From Candidatus Nomurabacteria bacterium (GTDB lineage Bacteria > Patescibacteriota > Minisyncoccia > Phycocordibacterales > UBA1006): a stretch of DNA of 7,920 nucleotides. The stretch is from the NCBI GenBank assembly GCA_943357975.1, contig CALRGS010000026.1, forward strand, positions 1-7,920, in the 5' to 3' direction. The notes under the pieces were generated by a model that was not told the origin of the DNA, made no database searches, and worked only from the letters and a program-made list of their open reading frames with translations. The position numbers and the translations under genes were made by a program. Shown piece after piece: positions 1 through 5,638 of the stretch. Position 1 is the stretch's first letter; the number at the start of each line of letters is the position of its first letter.

Positions 1-164
1 TTATTTCCGATCTCGTAATGTTTCAAGAGGCTTCCGGTGGTTCGGGTGTCTTCGCATAAAATACAATCAACGGTCTTCAGAGTTTCTACCGCTCGAAAAG
101 TCATATCGGACATATTGCCGATAGGTGTTGCCACAATATAGAGTTTCCCAAGGTCGCTTGACAT
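1..164 (-). CDS. rsmI: RsmI, 16S rRNA 2'-O-methyltransferase, N-terminal fragment
   Basis: Only the first 54 codons lie in the window; the gene runs off the left edge with no stop codon. The translation begins MSSDLGKLYIVATPIGN and continues with ..CEDTRTTGSLLKHYEI. These match the N-terminal signature of the RsmI/YraL branch of the SAM-dependent tetrapyrrole (corrin/porphyrin) methylase superfamily: LYIVATPIGN, then an EDTR(x)TxxLLKHY segment. In characterised bacteria RsmI 2'-O-methylates C1402 of 16S rRNA in the decoding centre. The ATG at 164 is the first start in frame with this motif. It lacks a Shine-Dalgarno sequence but has a good promoter just upstream. The gene is divergent from the UVR-motif gene at 230. 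Identification is confident; completeness cannot be judged. Confidence 0.9.
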   Translation of the reverse strand, partial: MSSDLGKLYIVATPIGNMSDMTFRAVETLKTVDCILCEDTRTTGSLLKHYEIGN

Positions 165-181
165 AGTTACTAATACGTAAT

Positions 182-209
182 ACTATAACACAAAATAACT
201 TATTCTCAA
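182..209 (-). promoter_or_regulatory. Promoter of rsmI
   Basis: On the minus strand, TTGAGA (209-204) is followed after 16 nt by TATAGT (187-182). The -10 is extended by TG three bases upstream (TGT-TATAGT). The predicted transcription start near 175 leaves a leader of about 10 nt without a ribosome binding site. No equally good promoter is seen on the plus strand of this 65-bp gap for the divergent gene at 230. Confidence 0.6.
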
Positions 210-229
210 ATCATTAAAAACTAAAACAC

Positions 230-739
230 ATGCCGATCAAAGGAATAATCCGTGTCATTTTTCCAGGAGACCCTATCAAAAATATGCAAATTGGAACAGT
301 CTGTTACCTTAATGCCCAAGACATCATTCTTACCAAGGATGCATTGTTTATAGACGTAGACTCTGAAATTTTTTTAAATGATGAAATTATTGACGATTCT
401 TTTATTTTAGTAAAAAGAATCGGAGAGGGGTTGGCCTCAAATGATTTTGAATTAGATTTTACAGGACTCAACAAAGAAACCTTTTTTGACATTGAAAATG
501 ACTCTCTGCATGTAAGCATGTTTAGTGAAGCTGGTAGATTTATCATATTTAAAAATGTTGACTATGTTGAGGTGTTTGATTTGGATAAAGAAAAAATTTC
601 ACCTCTCGAAGAAAAAAGACTTGAACTTAAAATCGCTCTCGATCTTAATGATTACGAGAAAGCTGCAATTATTCGAGATGAGATTAGTAAGTTGGAAGAT
701 GATGAAGGGAGTTCTGTTCGTAAAGAGAAAAAAGCTTGA
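230..739 (+). CDS. Protein of unknown function with C-terminal UVR (UvrB/UvrC) motif
   Basis: This 169-residue soluble protein has two parts. Residues 1-120 alternate short hydrophobic and acidic segments (probably mostly beta) and I do not recognise them as a family. Residues about 126-156 form an amphipathic helical hairpin, LEEKRLELKIALDLNDYEKA then AIIRDEISKLE. This fits the UVR motif, which in UvrB and UvrC mediates their mutual contact and which also occurs in McsA/ClpC-type stress proteins. The tail after it is charged and probably disordered. The protein lacks helicase and nuclease domains, so it is neither UvrB nor UvrC. There is no Shine-Dalgarno sequence before the ATG; the upstream bases are A-rich. 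It is monocistronic, ending in TGA just before a strong terminator. Partner and role are unknown. Confidence 0.8.
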   Translation: MPIKGIIRVIFPGDPIKNMQIGTVCYLNAQDIILTKDALFIDVDSEIFLNDEIIDDSFILVKRIGEGLASNDFELDFTGLNKETFFDIENDSLHVSMFSEAGRFIIFKNVDYVEVFDLDKEKISPLEEKRLELKIALDLNDYEKAAIIRDEISKLEDDEGSSVRKEKKA

Positions 740-747
740 GTTAAAAC

Positions 748-790
748 AAAAATCATTCATTACGCCCCGATGGGTAATGAATGATTTTTT
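748..790. terminator. Bidirectional intrinsic terminator
   Basis: A perfect 13-bp stem, 751-763 pairing with 774-786, encloses a 10-nt loop (764-773). Flanking A residues (748-750) and T residues (787-790) give a U-tract on either strand. It lies between two converging genes, the UVR-motif gene ending at 739 (+) and the MGMT-domain gene ending at 789 (-). The minus-strand stop codon lies inside the T-tract. It probably terminates both. Confidence 0.9.
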
Positions 791-1049
791 ATTTCTCTAA
801 ATACCCCTCCTTGAGTAACAACTCCCTTTTTACATTCGGTCCTCCCCTATTATAATTCCCAATCTTCCCATTACTCCCAATCACCCGATGGCACGGGATG
901 GTAAGGTCAAAATTTTTCGCCATGATGCTCCCCACAGCACGGGACGCGCCAGGACTCCCGGCTTTTTGTGCAACTTGTGCATACGTCAAAACTTTCCCTT
1001 TAGGGATTTTTTTAACAATAGTTTTTACCTTATCAGAAAATGACTTCAT
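789..1049 (-). CDS. Single-domain MGMT/Ogt-type DNA alkyl-transferase domain
   Basis: This 86-residue protein consists only of the DNA-binding/active-site domain of O6-alkylguanine-DNA alkyltransferases. Visible landmarks are LTYAQVA around Tyr23, the recognition helix with the arginine finger in ASRAVGSIMAKN (Arg37), and the active-site loop IPCHRVIG with acceptor Cys53. A K..LL..EG segment closes the domain. Full-length Ogt/MGMT has an additional N-terminal domain that is missing here. In size it resembles ATL proteins, but ATLs replace the acceptor Cys with Trp or Ala and this one keeps it. Either suicide repair of O6-alkylguanine or lesion flagging for nucleotide excision repair is possible. 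It starts 8 nt after the DUF1003 stop codon without its own clear promoter or Shine-Dalgarno sequence, so it is probably cotranscribed. Confidence 0.9.
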   Translation of the reverse strand: MKSFSDKVKTIVKKIPKGKVLTYAQVAQKAGSPGASRAVGSIMAKNFDLTIPCHRVIGSNGKIGNYNRGGPNVKRELLLKEGYLEK

Positions 1050-1057
1050 GGGTGGAG

Positions 1058-1459
1058 TTATTTTCTCAAAATCTCCAGTATCTTATCAAGTTTTTCTGTT
1101 TCAATACGAGAGAGTTGTGTTTGCAGCTCTTCGATTTCCTCCTTAGCTGAAAGATTGGTTTCATAATCAGCCTGAGCCTGTGTGCGATCGCGATCAGTCT
1201 GGCGATTTTGTGACATCATGATAAATGTCGAAAGGACAATGGATTCAAGCGACACGATCAGAGTGAGTAGTCCAAATGGAAAAGGCTCAACTTTGAAGAT
1301 GATCCATCCTCCAAACCAAATAATATGGATAATCACAAATGACCACGATCCAACGAACGTGGTTGCCCAGTCAGCAAGAGTTCCCGCAAGACCTCGTGAA
1401 GCCTTGTCAATTTCGTGCCATGTTTTTACCAAAGGATTTATATGAGGATTTGTTTTCAT
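1058..1459 (-). CDS. DUF1003 family membrane protein
   Basis: This 133-residue protein matches the DUF1003 pattern. An N-terminal LADWATTFVGSW stretch leads into a first membrane helix (about 36-55, rich in Ile/Trp/Phe). A short PFPFGLL turn follows, then a second membrane helix (about 62-82), then the family hallmark MMSQNRQTDRDR (81-92) and a D-Y-E-x-N motif at 98-102. The C-terminal third (about 103-133) is a predicted coiled coil of Glu/Lys/Leu heptads. No function is established for the family; it probably sits in the cytoplasmic membrane with both ends inside. An extended -10 box lies 6 nt before the ATG, suggesting a leaderless message. The MGMT-domain gene follows after 8 nt, probably in the same transcript. 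Confidence 0.88.
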   Translation of the reverse strand: MKTNPHINPLVKTWHEIDKASRGLAGTLADWATTFVGSWSFVIIHIIWFGGWIIFKVEPFPFGLLTLIVSLESIVLSTFIMMSQNRQTDRDRTQAQADYETNLSAKEEIEELQTQLSRIETEKLDKILEILRK

Positions 1460-1465
1460 AGTGCA

Positions 1466-1474
1466 ATTATATCA
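1466..1474 (-). promoter_or_regulatory. Extended -10 promoter of the DUF1003 gene (leaderless)
   Basis: TGA-TATAAT (1474-1466 on the minus strand) is a consensus extended -10 element 6 nt before the ATG at 1459, so the predicted start of transcription falls on or next to the start codon. It lies directly after the exonuclease stop codon. No -35 match is seen at the right distance. Confidence 0.65.
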
Positions 1475-1482
1475 GATTTTTA

Positions 1483-2193
1483 TTAAAAAGGACTCGCGAT
1501 GGGATTAGTTCCATCAAATGTCATTCGTTTATACACAGCTCGAGTTGTTTCTACATCACGCATGCAATATTCACAGATTTCTTTTACCTTGCCTGCTTTG
1601 TAAAAATTCCATACTTCAGACCCGTCGATTCCTTCACCCTTAGGTGTTGGGATGCCTAGTGCAAGAGCTATGTGCTCAAGTCCTAATTTTTGGCTCCCCC
1701 AATTTGACCATTCTTGCATCGTGTCGAAAATAGGAAGGTTTTGGTAACGGGCAAATGATAAATGCTTCACCATATCCCAAGGTTTTTTTCCAGGTTCTGA
1801 AAATCGTGTCCAAGTTGGCTGTACCCCAAGGACCATTGATCGCTGTAACAAAAAGCGCAAATCGAATTCCATAATATTGTGTCCAACAAATAAATCAATT
1901 TGTTTTGCGATAAACCAAAAGTCTTCGAGAGTTTTTTTCTCACCCGCCTCATCGTCGGATAAATTGTAAATAGTTCGTGTCTCATCATCATTTACTGCAT
2001 ATGAAATACAGAGAACTCGCCCGAACGATCCATCAAATGCAGTGTTTTCTATAAACTGTTCAAGTGATTCAACTTCTTTACTAGGATCCTTGGCTTGAGA
2101 TTTTTTTACCTTGCGTTCGTAGAGATACGCCAAAGCCTCATGGGAAGACTTGTCTGCTGGGATGGTTTCGATGTCGAAATAGAATTTTTTCAT
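1483..2193 (-). CDS. PolB-like DEDDy 3'-5' exonuclease
   Basis: This 236-residue protein belongs to the DnaQ-like/RNase H fold exonucleases, closest to the predicted 3'-5' exonucleases related to the proofreading domain of B-family polymerases. The four metal ligands are visible: Asp7 and Glu9 in FYFDIET (ExoI), Asp111 in VGHNIMEFDLRFL (ExoII), and Asp213 in EYCMRD (ExoIII), where Tyr209 sits four residues before the Asp, making it DEDDy. No polymerase domain is attached, so it acts on its own or in trans. A role in DNA 3'-end trimming or repair is likely but not shown by the sequence. It lies downstream of the PIF1-like helicase on the same strand, separated by a palindromic element, and has its own extended -10 box 7 nt before the ATG. 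Confidence 0.88.
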   Translation of the reverse strand: MKKFYFDIETIPADKSSHEALAYLYERKVKKSQAKDPSKEVESLEQFIENTAFDGSFGRVLCISYAVNDDETRTIYNLSDDEAGEKKTLEDFWFIAKQIDLFVGHNIMEFDLRFLLQRSMVLGVQPTWTRFSEPGKKPWDMVKHLSFARYQNLPIFDTMQEWSNWGSQKLGLEHIALALGIPTPKGEGIDGSEVWNFYKAGKVKEICEYCMRDVETTRAVYKRMTFDGTNPIASPF

Positions 2194-2200
2194 ATGAAAT

Positions 2201-2209
2201 AGTATAGCA
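2201..2209 (-). promoter_or_regulatory. Extended -10 promoter of the exonuclease gene (leaderless)
   Basis: TGC-TATACT (2209-2201 on the minus strand) ends 7 nt before the ATG at 2193. No -35 hexamer is recognisable; that position falls inside the end of the palindromic element. Confidence 0.6.
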
Positions 2210-2214
2210 TATCA

Positions 2215-2327
2215 AAACTCCCCCTAACCCCCTCTTGGCAAGAGGGGGAATTCGCGCCACTGCATTCTAGATTTAGCTGGTGCGACTCCCTTCCTCTTGC
2301 CAAGAGGAAGGGTTGGGGATGGAGTTT
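2215..2327. repeat. MITE-like 113-bp imperfect palindromic element
   Basis: The two ends mirror each other: AAACTCC at 2215-2221 and GGAGTTT at 2321-2327. Arms of about 48 bp can be aligned with few mismatches and small gaps, around a central loop of roughly 18 nt (about 2260-2277). Each arm also contains its own near-perfect palindrome: 2228-2248 (10-bp arms around one G) and 2288-2312 (12-bp arms around one C), both centred on CTCTTG(G/C)CAAGAG. It fills most of the 142-bp gap between helicase and exonuclease. It encodes nothing. Without a clear U-tract it is not a classic terminator, though as RNA it would fold strongly. It may be a non-autonomous mobile or REP-like element; no clear target-site duplication is seen. 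Confidence 0.7.
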
Positions 2328-2335
2328 GGAAGTGT

Positions 2336-4042
2336 TTATTTCCCCAATAACATCTTCGCCAGTCTAATCTGATCAAAACTAAACTCGTATCCCGCCTTGT
2401 CGAGGTAGGACTTTATAGGAGAAAGCTTAATAATACCAGCATCAGTGCGACTGATCGGCGCATGTTCAAAAGCCTTCTTGATAACATCTAAGTCTCCCCC
2501 GTCCATATAAATGTGGTGGAATTTCACATCCATGTTCAGCTCCCTACATTTTTCAAGGTGGTTCACAATAGTTCCAAATGTCAGCTCGCGCTCCTTGGCA
2601 ACCTCGGGAATTGTTTTACCTGACTTGATTAAATCGTAAGTGGTTTGATGAGTTTTTTCTGTAGAAACTTTGCCAACCTTTTTCAAGTCCTTCTTGCTTA
2701 ATTTTAAAGCAGTGAGGCTTCCATTGCATTTCACAATAAAATCATCATGCATGGTTTGCAATGCTCGCTTGGAAATATTCTCAAGGCGTTCAACCGCTCG
2801 ATCCGAAAGGCTTTGGAGTTGCTGGTCAACAATAAGGATGCTTGGATCAACCGCGAGAGCATTTGGCGAAATACCCAGGAGGTGTACTCCGTCGAGCGTT
2901 CGTACTCGCGAAAGAGCTACATACCCCATTCCATAACTAAACGACTTGGAAAGGTCGATCACTGCCGCATCGAGGCTCATTCCCTGGCTTTTATGCACGG
3001 TAATAGCCCATGCGTGACGAAGTGGGATTTGTGTAATAGAGGCAAGGATTTTTCCTTCATCTTCGACGGCCCAGTTTTCTGTATCAACCGTAATGCTTTC
3101 CCCATCGAGCGTTTTCACAATAGGTAAATCCATTTCACTATCGAAATCTACAATGGTCCCCCGTGTTCCGTTTACAAATCCTTTGTCGAAATTATTTTTT
3201 ACAAACATGACTTCCGTTCCAATTTTTAATTTCAAAATTTCAGGAGCGAGGCAACTTTTTTTCAAGTTATCAATGAGGTTTTGTTTTCCTTTACTGGTCA
3301 TATAAAAAACACGTTGATCGGTATCAAGTCCAGCAAGCTGCTTATCATTAATAGTATCTACGTCTGCATTGTGTGTAAACAATTTCGTGATATTTTGAAA
3401 ATCTTCTTCGTTGTATTCCTTGATTCGAGATTCAAGTGTTTCAAAGTGATAGGACTCGAGTTCGTTTCTACGGATGGCGTTTAATATATCAAGGAAGGTA
3501 TCGTCCTCCTGGCGATGTTGCTCGGTCAAATAACACATGGCAAGTCCCATGCTGCGCCAAGCACTTGCTTGTACGATAAAATCAACAGGAGCGTTACCTT
3601 TAGAAATAGGTGGTAATTGAAATAAGTCTCCACAGAGGATAATCTGAATTCCACCGAACGGCGTGGTGTCTTTCCTTTTCATGCCACGACAGAGTCGATC
3701 GAGGTTATCCAAGAAGGTTCCTGACAACATCGAGATTTCGTCGATCACCAGTACTTTTACTTTTTCAAATCGATCGTACAAATATTTTTTTGATTCCATC
3801 TGATCGATATCATAATCGGAAAGCATGTCGCGAATACCAATTCCCGACCATGCGTGAATCGTCATGCCACCCATGTGGGTTGCAGCGATTCCAGTACTTG
3901 CTGTTACGGCAACATCGATTGCATGTTCACGGAGATATTTAATATACGCATTTAATACATACGTCTTACCACTTCCCGCACTTCCTGTGAGAAATATATT
4001 GTGCCCCATTTTTAAAATGTCGAGTGCGTGGGCTTGAGTCAT
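2336..4042 (-). CDS. PIF1-like superfamily 1B DNA helicase with C-terminal helix-turn-helix region
   Basis: From the ATG at 4042 the product has 568 residues. Helicase motifs in order: Walker A GSAGSGKT (20-27), motif Ia TASTGIAA, Walker B VLVIDEIS (DE at 101-102), motif III GDLFQLPP (138-145), motif IV around EQHRQEDD, motif V TVHKSQG (348-354) and motif VI VALSRVR (375-381). This is the PIF1/RecD-like SF1B arrangement, a 5'-3' DNA helicase. Residues about 463-568 form a C-terminal region with a helix-turn-helix-like segment (TIPEVAKERELTFGTIVNHL), as found in many bacterial PIF1 homologues and RecQ C-termini. A longer reading from GTG at 4063 would add seven residues, but an extended -10 box lies inside them and the ATG sits 7 nt after it, so 4042 is preferred. 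It is probably involved in genome maintenance, such as G4 or fork processing. Confidence 0.93.
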   Translation of the reverse strand: MTQAHALDILKMGHNIFLTGSAGSGKTYVLNAYIKYLREHAIDVAVTASTGIAATHMGGMTIHAWSGIGIRDMLSDYDIDQMESKKYLYDRFEKVKVLVIDEISMLSGTFLDNLDRLCRGMKRKDTTPFGGIQIILCGDLFQLPPISKGNAPVDFIVQASAWRSMGLAMCYLTEQHRQEDDTFLDILNAIRRNELESYHFETLESRIKEYNEEDFQNITKLFTHNADVDTINDKQLAGLDTDQRVFYMTSKGKQNLIDNLKKSCLAPEILKLKIGTEVMFVKNNFDKGFVNGTRGTIVDFDSEMDLPIVKTLDGESITVDTENWAVEDEGKILASITQIPLRHAWAITVHKSQGMSLDAAVIDLSKSFSYGMGYVALSRVRTLDGVHLLGISPNALAVDPSILIVDQQLQSLSDRAVERLENISKRALQTMHDDFIVKCNGSLTALKLSKKDLKKVGKVSTEKTHQTTYDLIKSGKTIPEVAKERELTFGTIVNHLEKCRELNMDVKFHHIYMDGGDLDVIKKAFEHAPISRTDAGIIKLSPIKSYLDKAGYEFSFDQIRLAKMLLGK

Positions 4043-4049
4043 GGGTGAT

Positions 4050-4079
4050 AGTATATCAAACACGCTGTAAAATACTCAA
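4050..4079 (-). promoter_or_regulatory. Promoter of the PIF1-like helicase gene (leaderless)
   Basis: On the minus strand, TTGAGT (4079-4074) is followed after 18 nt by TATACT (4055-4050), extended by TG (TGA-TATACT). The gap to the ATG at 4042 is 7 nt, putting the predicted transcription start at the start codon. This promoter decides the start of the helicase gene. Confidence 0.68.
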
Positions 4080-4091
4080 TAAATGGCCTAT

Positions 4092-4120
4092 TTTACAAGT
4101 GTTTTGTACTGTGATATAAT
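4092..4120 (+). promoter_or_regulatory. Promoter of the membrane protein gene at 4138
   Basis: TTTACA (4092-4097) and TATAAT (4115-4120) are separated by 17 nt, and the -10 is extended (TGA-TATAAT). This is the best sigma70-type promoter in the window. The predicted start near 4127 gives a leader of about 10 nt without a Shine-Dalgarno sequence. It is divergent from the helicase promoter; the two -35 boxes are about 12 bp apart, so they may compete for polymerase. Confidence 0.75.
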
Positions 4121-4137
4121 CACAAAAAATTTGAACC

Positions 4138-4653
4138 ATGGAAACAAAATACATTTGGCTCATCGCCACCGCTTGGATTGTTGTTGGTTTTGGCATTAGT
4201 ACTTTTCGCACATTTGTTTGGAAACGTTTGGTACTCAGAAAAACTATTAAGGATTTTTCAGAGGGCAGTTTCAAAATAGACCTACTCCTGATACTTACTT
4301 TCCCATGGCAAATGGCTGCAGTAATTGTAAATGGGATTCCCTCAGACGTGTTACCAGTCATTCCTAATTGCATGCTTATGGCTTTTTGTAACACAGGACC
4401 ACTTTGGCCGATGGAAGATATTACAGCAAGAGCAAAAATTGTTGAATCAGCAACAAAAGAAAGTCTTATTTACACTCGGTATACAGCAATAGGTATTCCG
4501 GTGAAGGTAACCAGAGACAAAGATGATTTTTTCAGAGGACATTTTATATGTTCTACTTTGTACGGCTTCTTGCATATCCCTGCTTATATTATAGGCTATG
4601 CGTTCTTTATTTTTGTATTCATGTTCTTTGCTATTACAAGTATTGATTTTTAG
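4138..4653 (+). CDS. Membrane protein of unknown function
   Basis: I do not recognise this 171-residue protein. It has a hydrophobic N-terminal helix (about 5-23), which could be a signal anchor. A central hydrophobic stretch (about 47-85, broken by NGIPSD) may form one or two membrane passes. A strongly hydrophobic, Phe-rich C-terminal helix (about 143-168) ends almost at the stop codon. A polar segment rich in Thr, Lys, Arg and Asp (about 95-133) lies between the last two. Two Cys residues (78 and 84) lie near the second hydrophobic stretch. No catalytic motif is seen. The gene has a near-consensus promoter and its own strong terminator, so it is a single-gene unit. A 339-nt antisense reading frame overlapping it (4394-4056) looks like a shadow. 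Confidence 0.75.
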   Translation: METKYIWLIATAWIVVGFGISTFRTFVWKRLVLRKTIKDFSEGSFKIDLLLILTFPWQMAAVIVNGIPSDVLPVIPNCMLMAFCNTGPLWPMEDITARAKIVESATKESLIYTRYTAIGIPVKVTRDKDDFFRGHFICSTLYGFLHIPAYIIGYAFFIFVFMFFAITSIDF

Positions 4654-4660
4654 AAGTTAA

Positions 4661-4697
4661 ACCCCCAGAATTCGCGAAGCGAATTCTGGGGGTTTTT
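4661..4697 (+). terminator. Intrinsic terminator after the membrane protein gene
   Basis: A perfect 15-bp stem (4661-4675 with 4679-4693) closes on a GAA triloop and is followed by T residues to 4697. The loop with its closing pairs is GCGAAGC (4674-4680), a sequence known to form an exceptionally stable mini-hairpin in DNA. The promoter of the next gene begins at 4699. Confidence 0.92.
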
Positions 4698-4698
4698 G

Positions 4699-4707
4699 TG
4701 CTATAGT
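4699..4707 (+). promoter_or_regulatory. Extended -10 promoter of the pseudouridine synthase gene (leaderless)
   Basis: TGC-TATAGT (4699-4707) is 6 nt before the ATG at 4714 and begins one base after the T-tract of the preceding terminator. No -35 box is seen, because that position is inside the terminator stem. It supports 4714 as the true start. Confidence 0.65.
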
Positions 4708-4713
4708 ACCCCT

Positions 4714-5430
4714 ATGAAAGCATCTCCTAAGACCCTGAAGCCTGGATTAGAGCGCCTGGAGCGATATATGGCCCATAAGGGTATTTCGTCGCGTAGAGAG
4801 GCAAAAGCACTCATTACAGATGGGGCTGTTTTGGTAAACGGTAAGGTTGTGAAAGAGCCTGGATTTGGGATAAGTCCTGATAAGGATGAAGTAACCTTGA
4901 AACAAGAAAAACTCCCAGAAAAAGAGACGGTGTTATTTTATAAGCCTCGTGGTATTGAGACCAGTGCAACCTCTGCTGGGTCTCTTGATATCGTGACCGC
5001 GTTTCCAAAACTTGCACACTTGTCTCCTATTGGTCGCCTCGATAAAGACTCTGAAGGTTTGATCTTATTATCAAATGACGGCACCCTCGCCCGTGCGTTG
5101 ACCGCAGAAAATTCACACGTAGAAAAGGAATACCTAGTAGGCGTTCGTGAAGAAGTACGACCTGATGATATGGTCGTGATGTCATCTGGAATTATGATTG
5201 ATGATACGATGACGAAGCCTGCTATCGCACGACAGAATGGGCGCAATGCATTTACCATTGTTTTGAAAGAAGGTCGCAAGCATCAGATTCGTCGTATGTG
5301 TGATGCTTGTCGCCTCACGGTTACAAGCCTTGTAAGGATTCGCATTGGGCACCTCACGATGGGAAAAATGAAATCAGGTGCAATGAAAATTGTGCCACTA
5401 CGTGATGTAGAGCGATTGAAGAATATATAA
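4714..5430 (+). CDS. RsuA/RluB/RluF family rRNA pseudouridine synthase
   Basis: The product has 238 residues from the ATG at 4714. An S4 RNA-binding domain comes first (about 13-62, LERYMAHKGISSRREAKALI). The catalytic domain follows, with FYKPRG (75-80), the signature GRLDKDSEGLILLSNDG containing catalytic Asp110, and the C-terminal EGRKHQIRRM (186-195). This order defines the RsuA/RluB/RluE/RluF family, which isomerises specific uridines in rRNA. Whether the target is 16S (RsuA) or 23S (RluB/RluF) cannot be told from sequence alone. The frame is also open from a TTG at 4696, but those six codons contain the -10 box TATAGT, so the shorter start is preferred. A long inverted repeat follows 5 nt after the stop codon. 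Confidence 0.93.
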   Translation: MKASPKTLKPGLERLERYMAHKGISSRREAKALITDGAVLVNGKVVKEPGFGISPDKDEVTLKQEKLPEKETVLFYKPRGIETSATSAGSLDIVTAFPKLAHLSPIGRLDKDSEGLILLSNDGTLARALTAENSHVEKEYLVGVREEVRPDDMVVMSSGIMIDDTMTKPAIARQNGRNAFTIVLKEGRKHQIRRMCDACRLTVTSLVRIRIGHLTMGKMKSGAMKIVPLRDVERLKNI

Positions 5431-5435
5431 ATAGA

Positions 5436-5540
5436 GGTAATAAAAAACACAACACATAACCTTTCTCATCCCTGCAGAACTCGCTTCGCTCAAACAGGCT
5501 TCGGGACTCGAAAGATTATGATGTTGTGTTTTTTATTACC
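5436..5540. terminator. Long inverted repeat, probable bidirectional terminator
   Basis: Perfect 19-bp arms (5436-5454 with 5522-5540) include A6/T6 runs. After a one-base bulge and one mismatch, pairing extends to CTTTC/GAAAG (to 5465 and from 5509). The loop of about 43 nt contains GAACTCGCTTCGCTC, related to the loop of the 4661-4697 terminator. It lies between convergent genes ending at 5430 (+) and 5542 (-), and either transcript would form a stem followed by or including a U-tract. Its size and large loop are unusual for a terminator. Confidence 0.7.
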
Positions 5541-5541
5541 G

Positions 5542-5604
5542 CTACTTCTTAGCCTTCTTTGCTTTTTTAGCGTCTTTCTTCTGTGAGTTGTTTCCTTTTG
5601 CCAT
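5542..5604 (-). CDS. 20-residue lysine-rich small protein
   Basis: A complete reading frame runs from ATG at 5604 to TAG at 5542. It begins MAKGNNSQKKD and continues as Ala/Lys repeats, with 9 Lys in 20 residues. The MAKGNNSQKK start resembles short basic proteins I recall from several bacterial phyla, which suggests a real gene rather than chance; this is from memory and unverified. It lies 34 nt downstream of the transglutaminase-like gene on the same strand and ends just before the long inverted repeat, consistent with being the last gene of that transcript. No Shine-Dalgarno sequence and no convincing promoter of its own are seen. It might bind nucleic acid or ribosomes through charge; that is a guess. 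Confidence 0.6.
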   Translation of the reverse strand: MAKGNNSQKKDAKKAKKAKK

Positions 5605-5638
5605 AAATAGTTAGTGATCGTTTTTTAGTTGGTTCGTA

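Noticed and set aside
2228..2312. The two CTCTTG-centred palindromes as simple intrinsic terminators of the helicase gene
   Set aside because: The stems are strong, but neither is followed by a clear U-tract on the minus strand, and they are parts of a larger symmetric element.
2747..3127. 126-codon plus-strand frame inside the helicase gene
   Set aside because: It is fully antisense to helicase motifs that are well conserved, and no signals of its own are seen.
4056..4394. 112-codon frame on the minus strand upstream of the helicase
   Set aside because: It lies antisense to the membrane protein gene, spans its strong promoter, and its translation has no recognisable domain.
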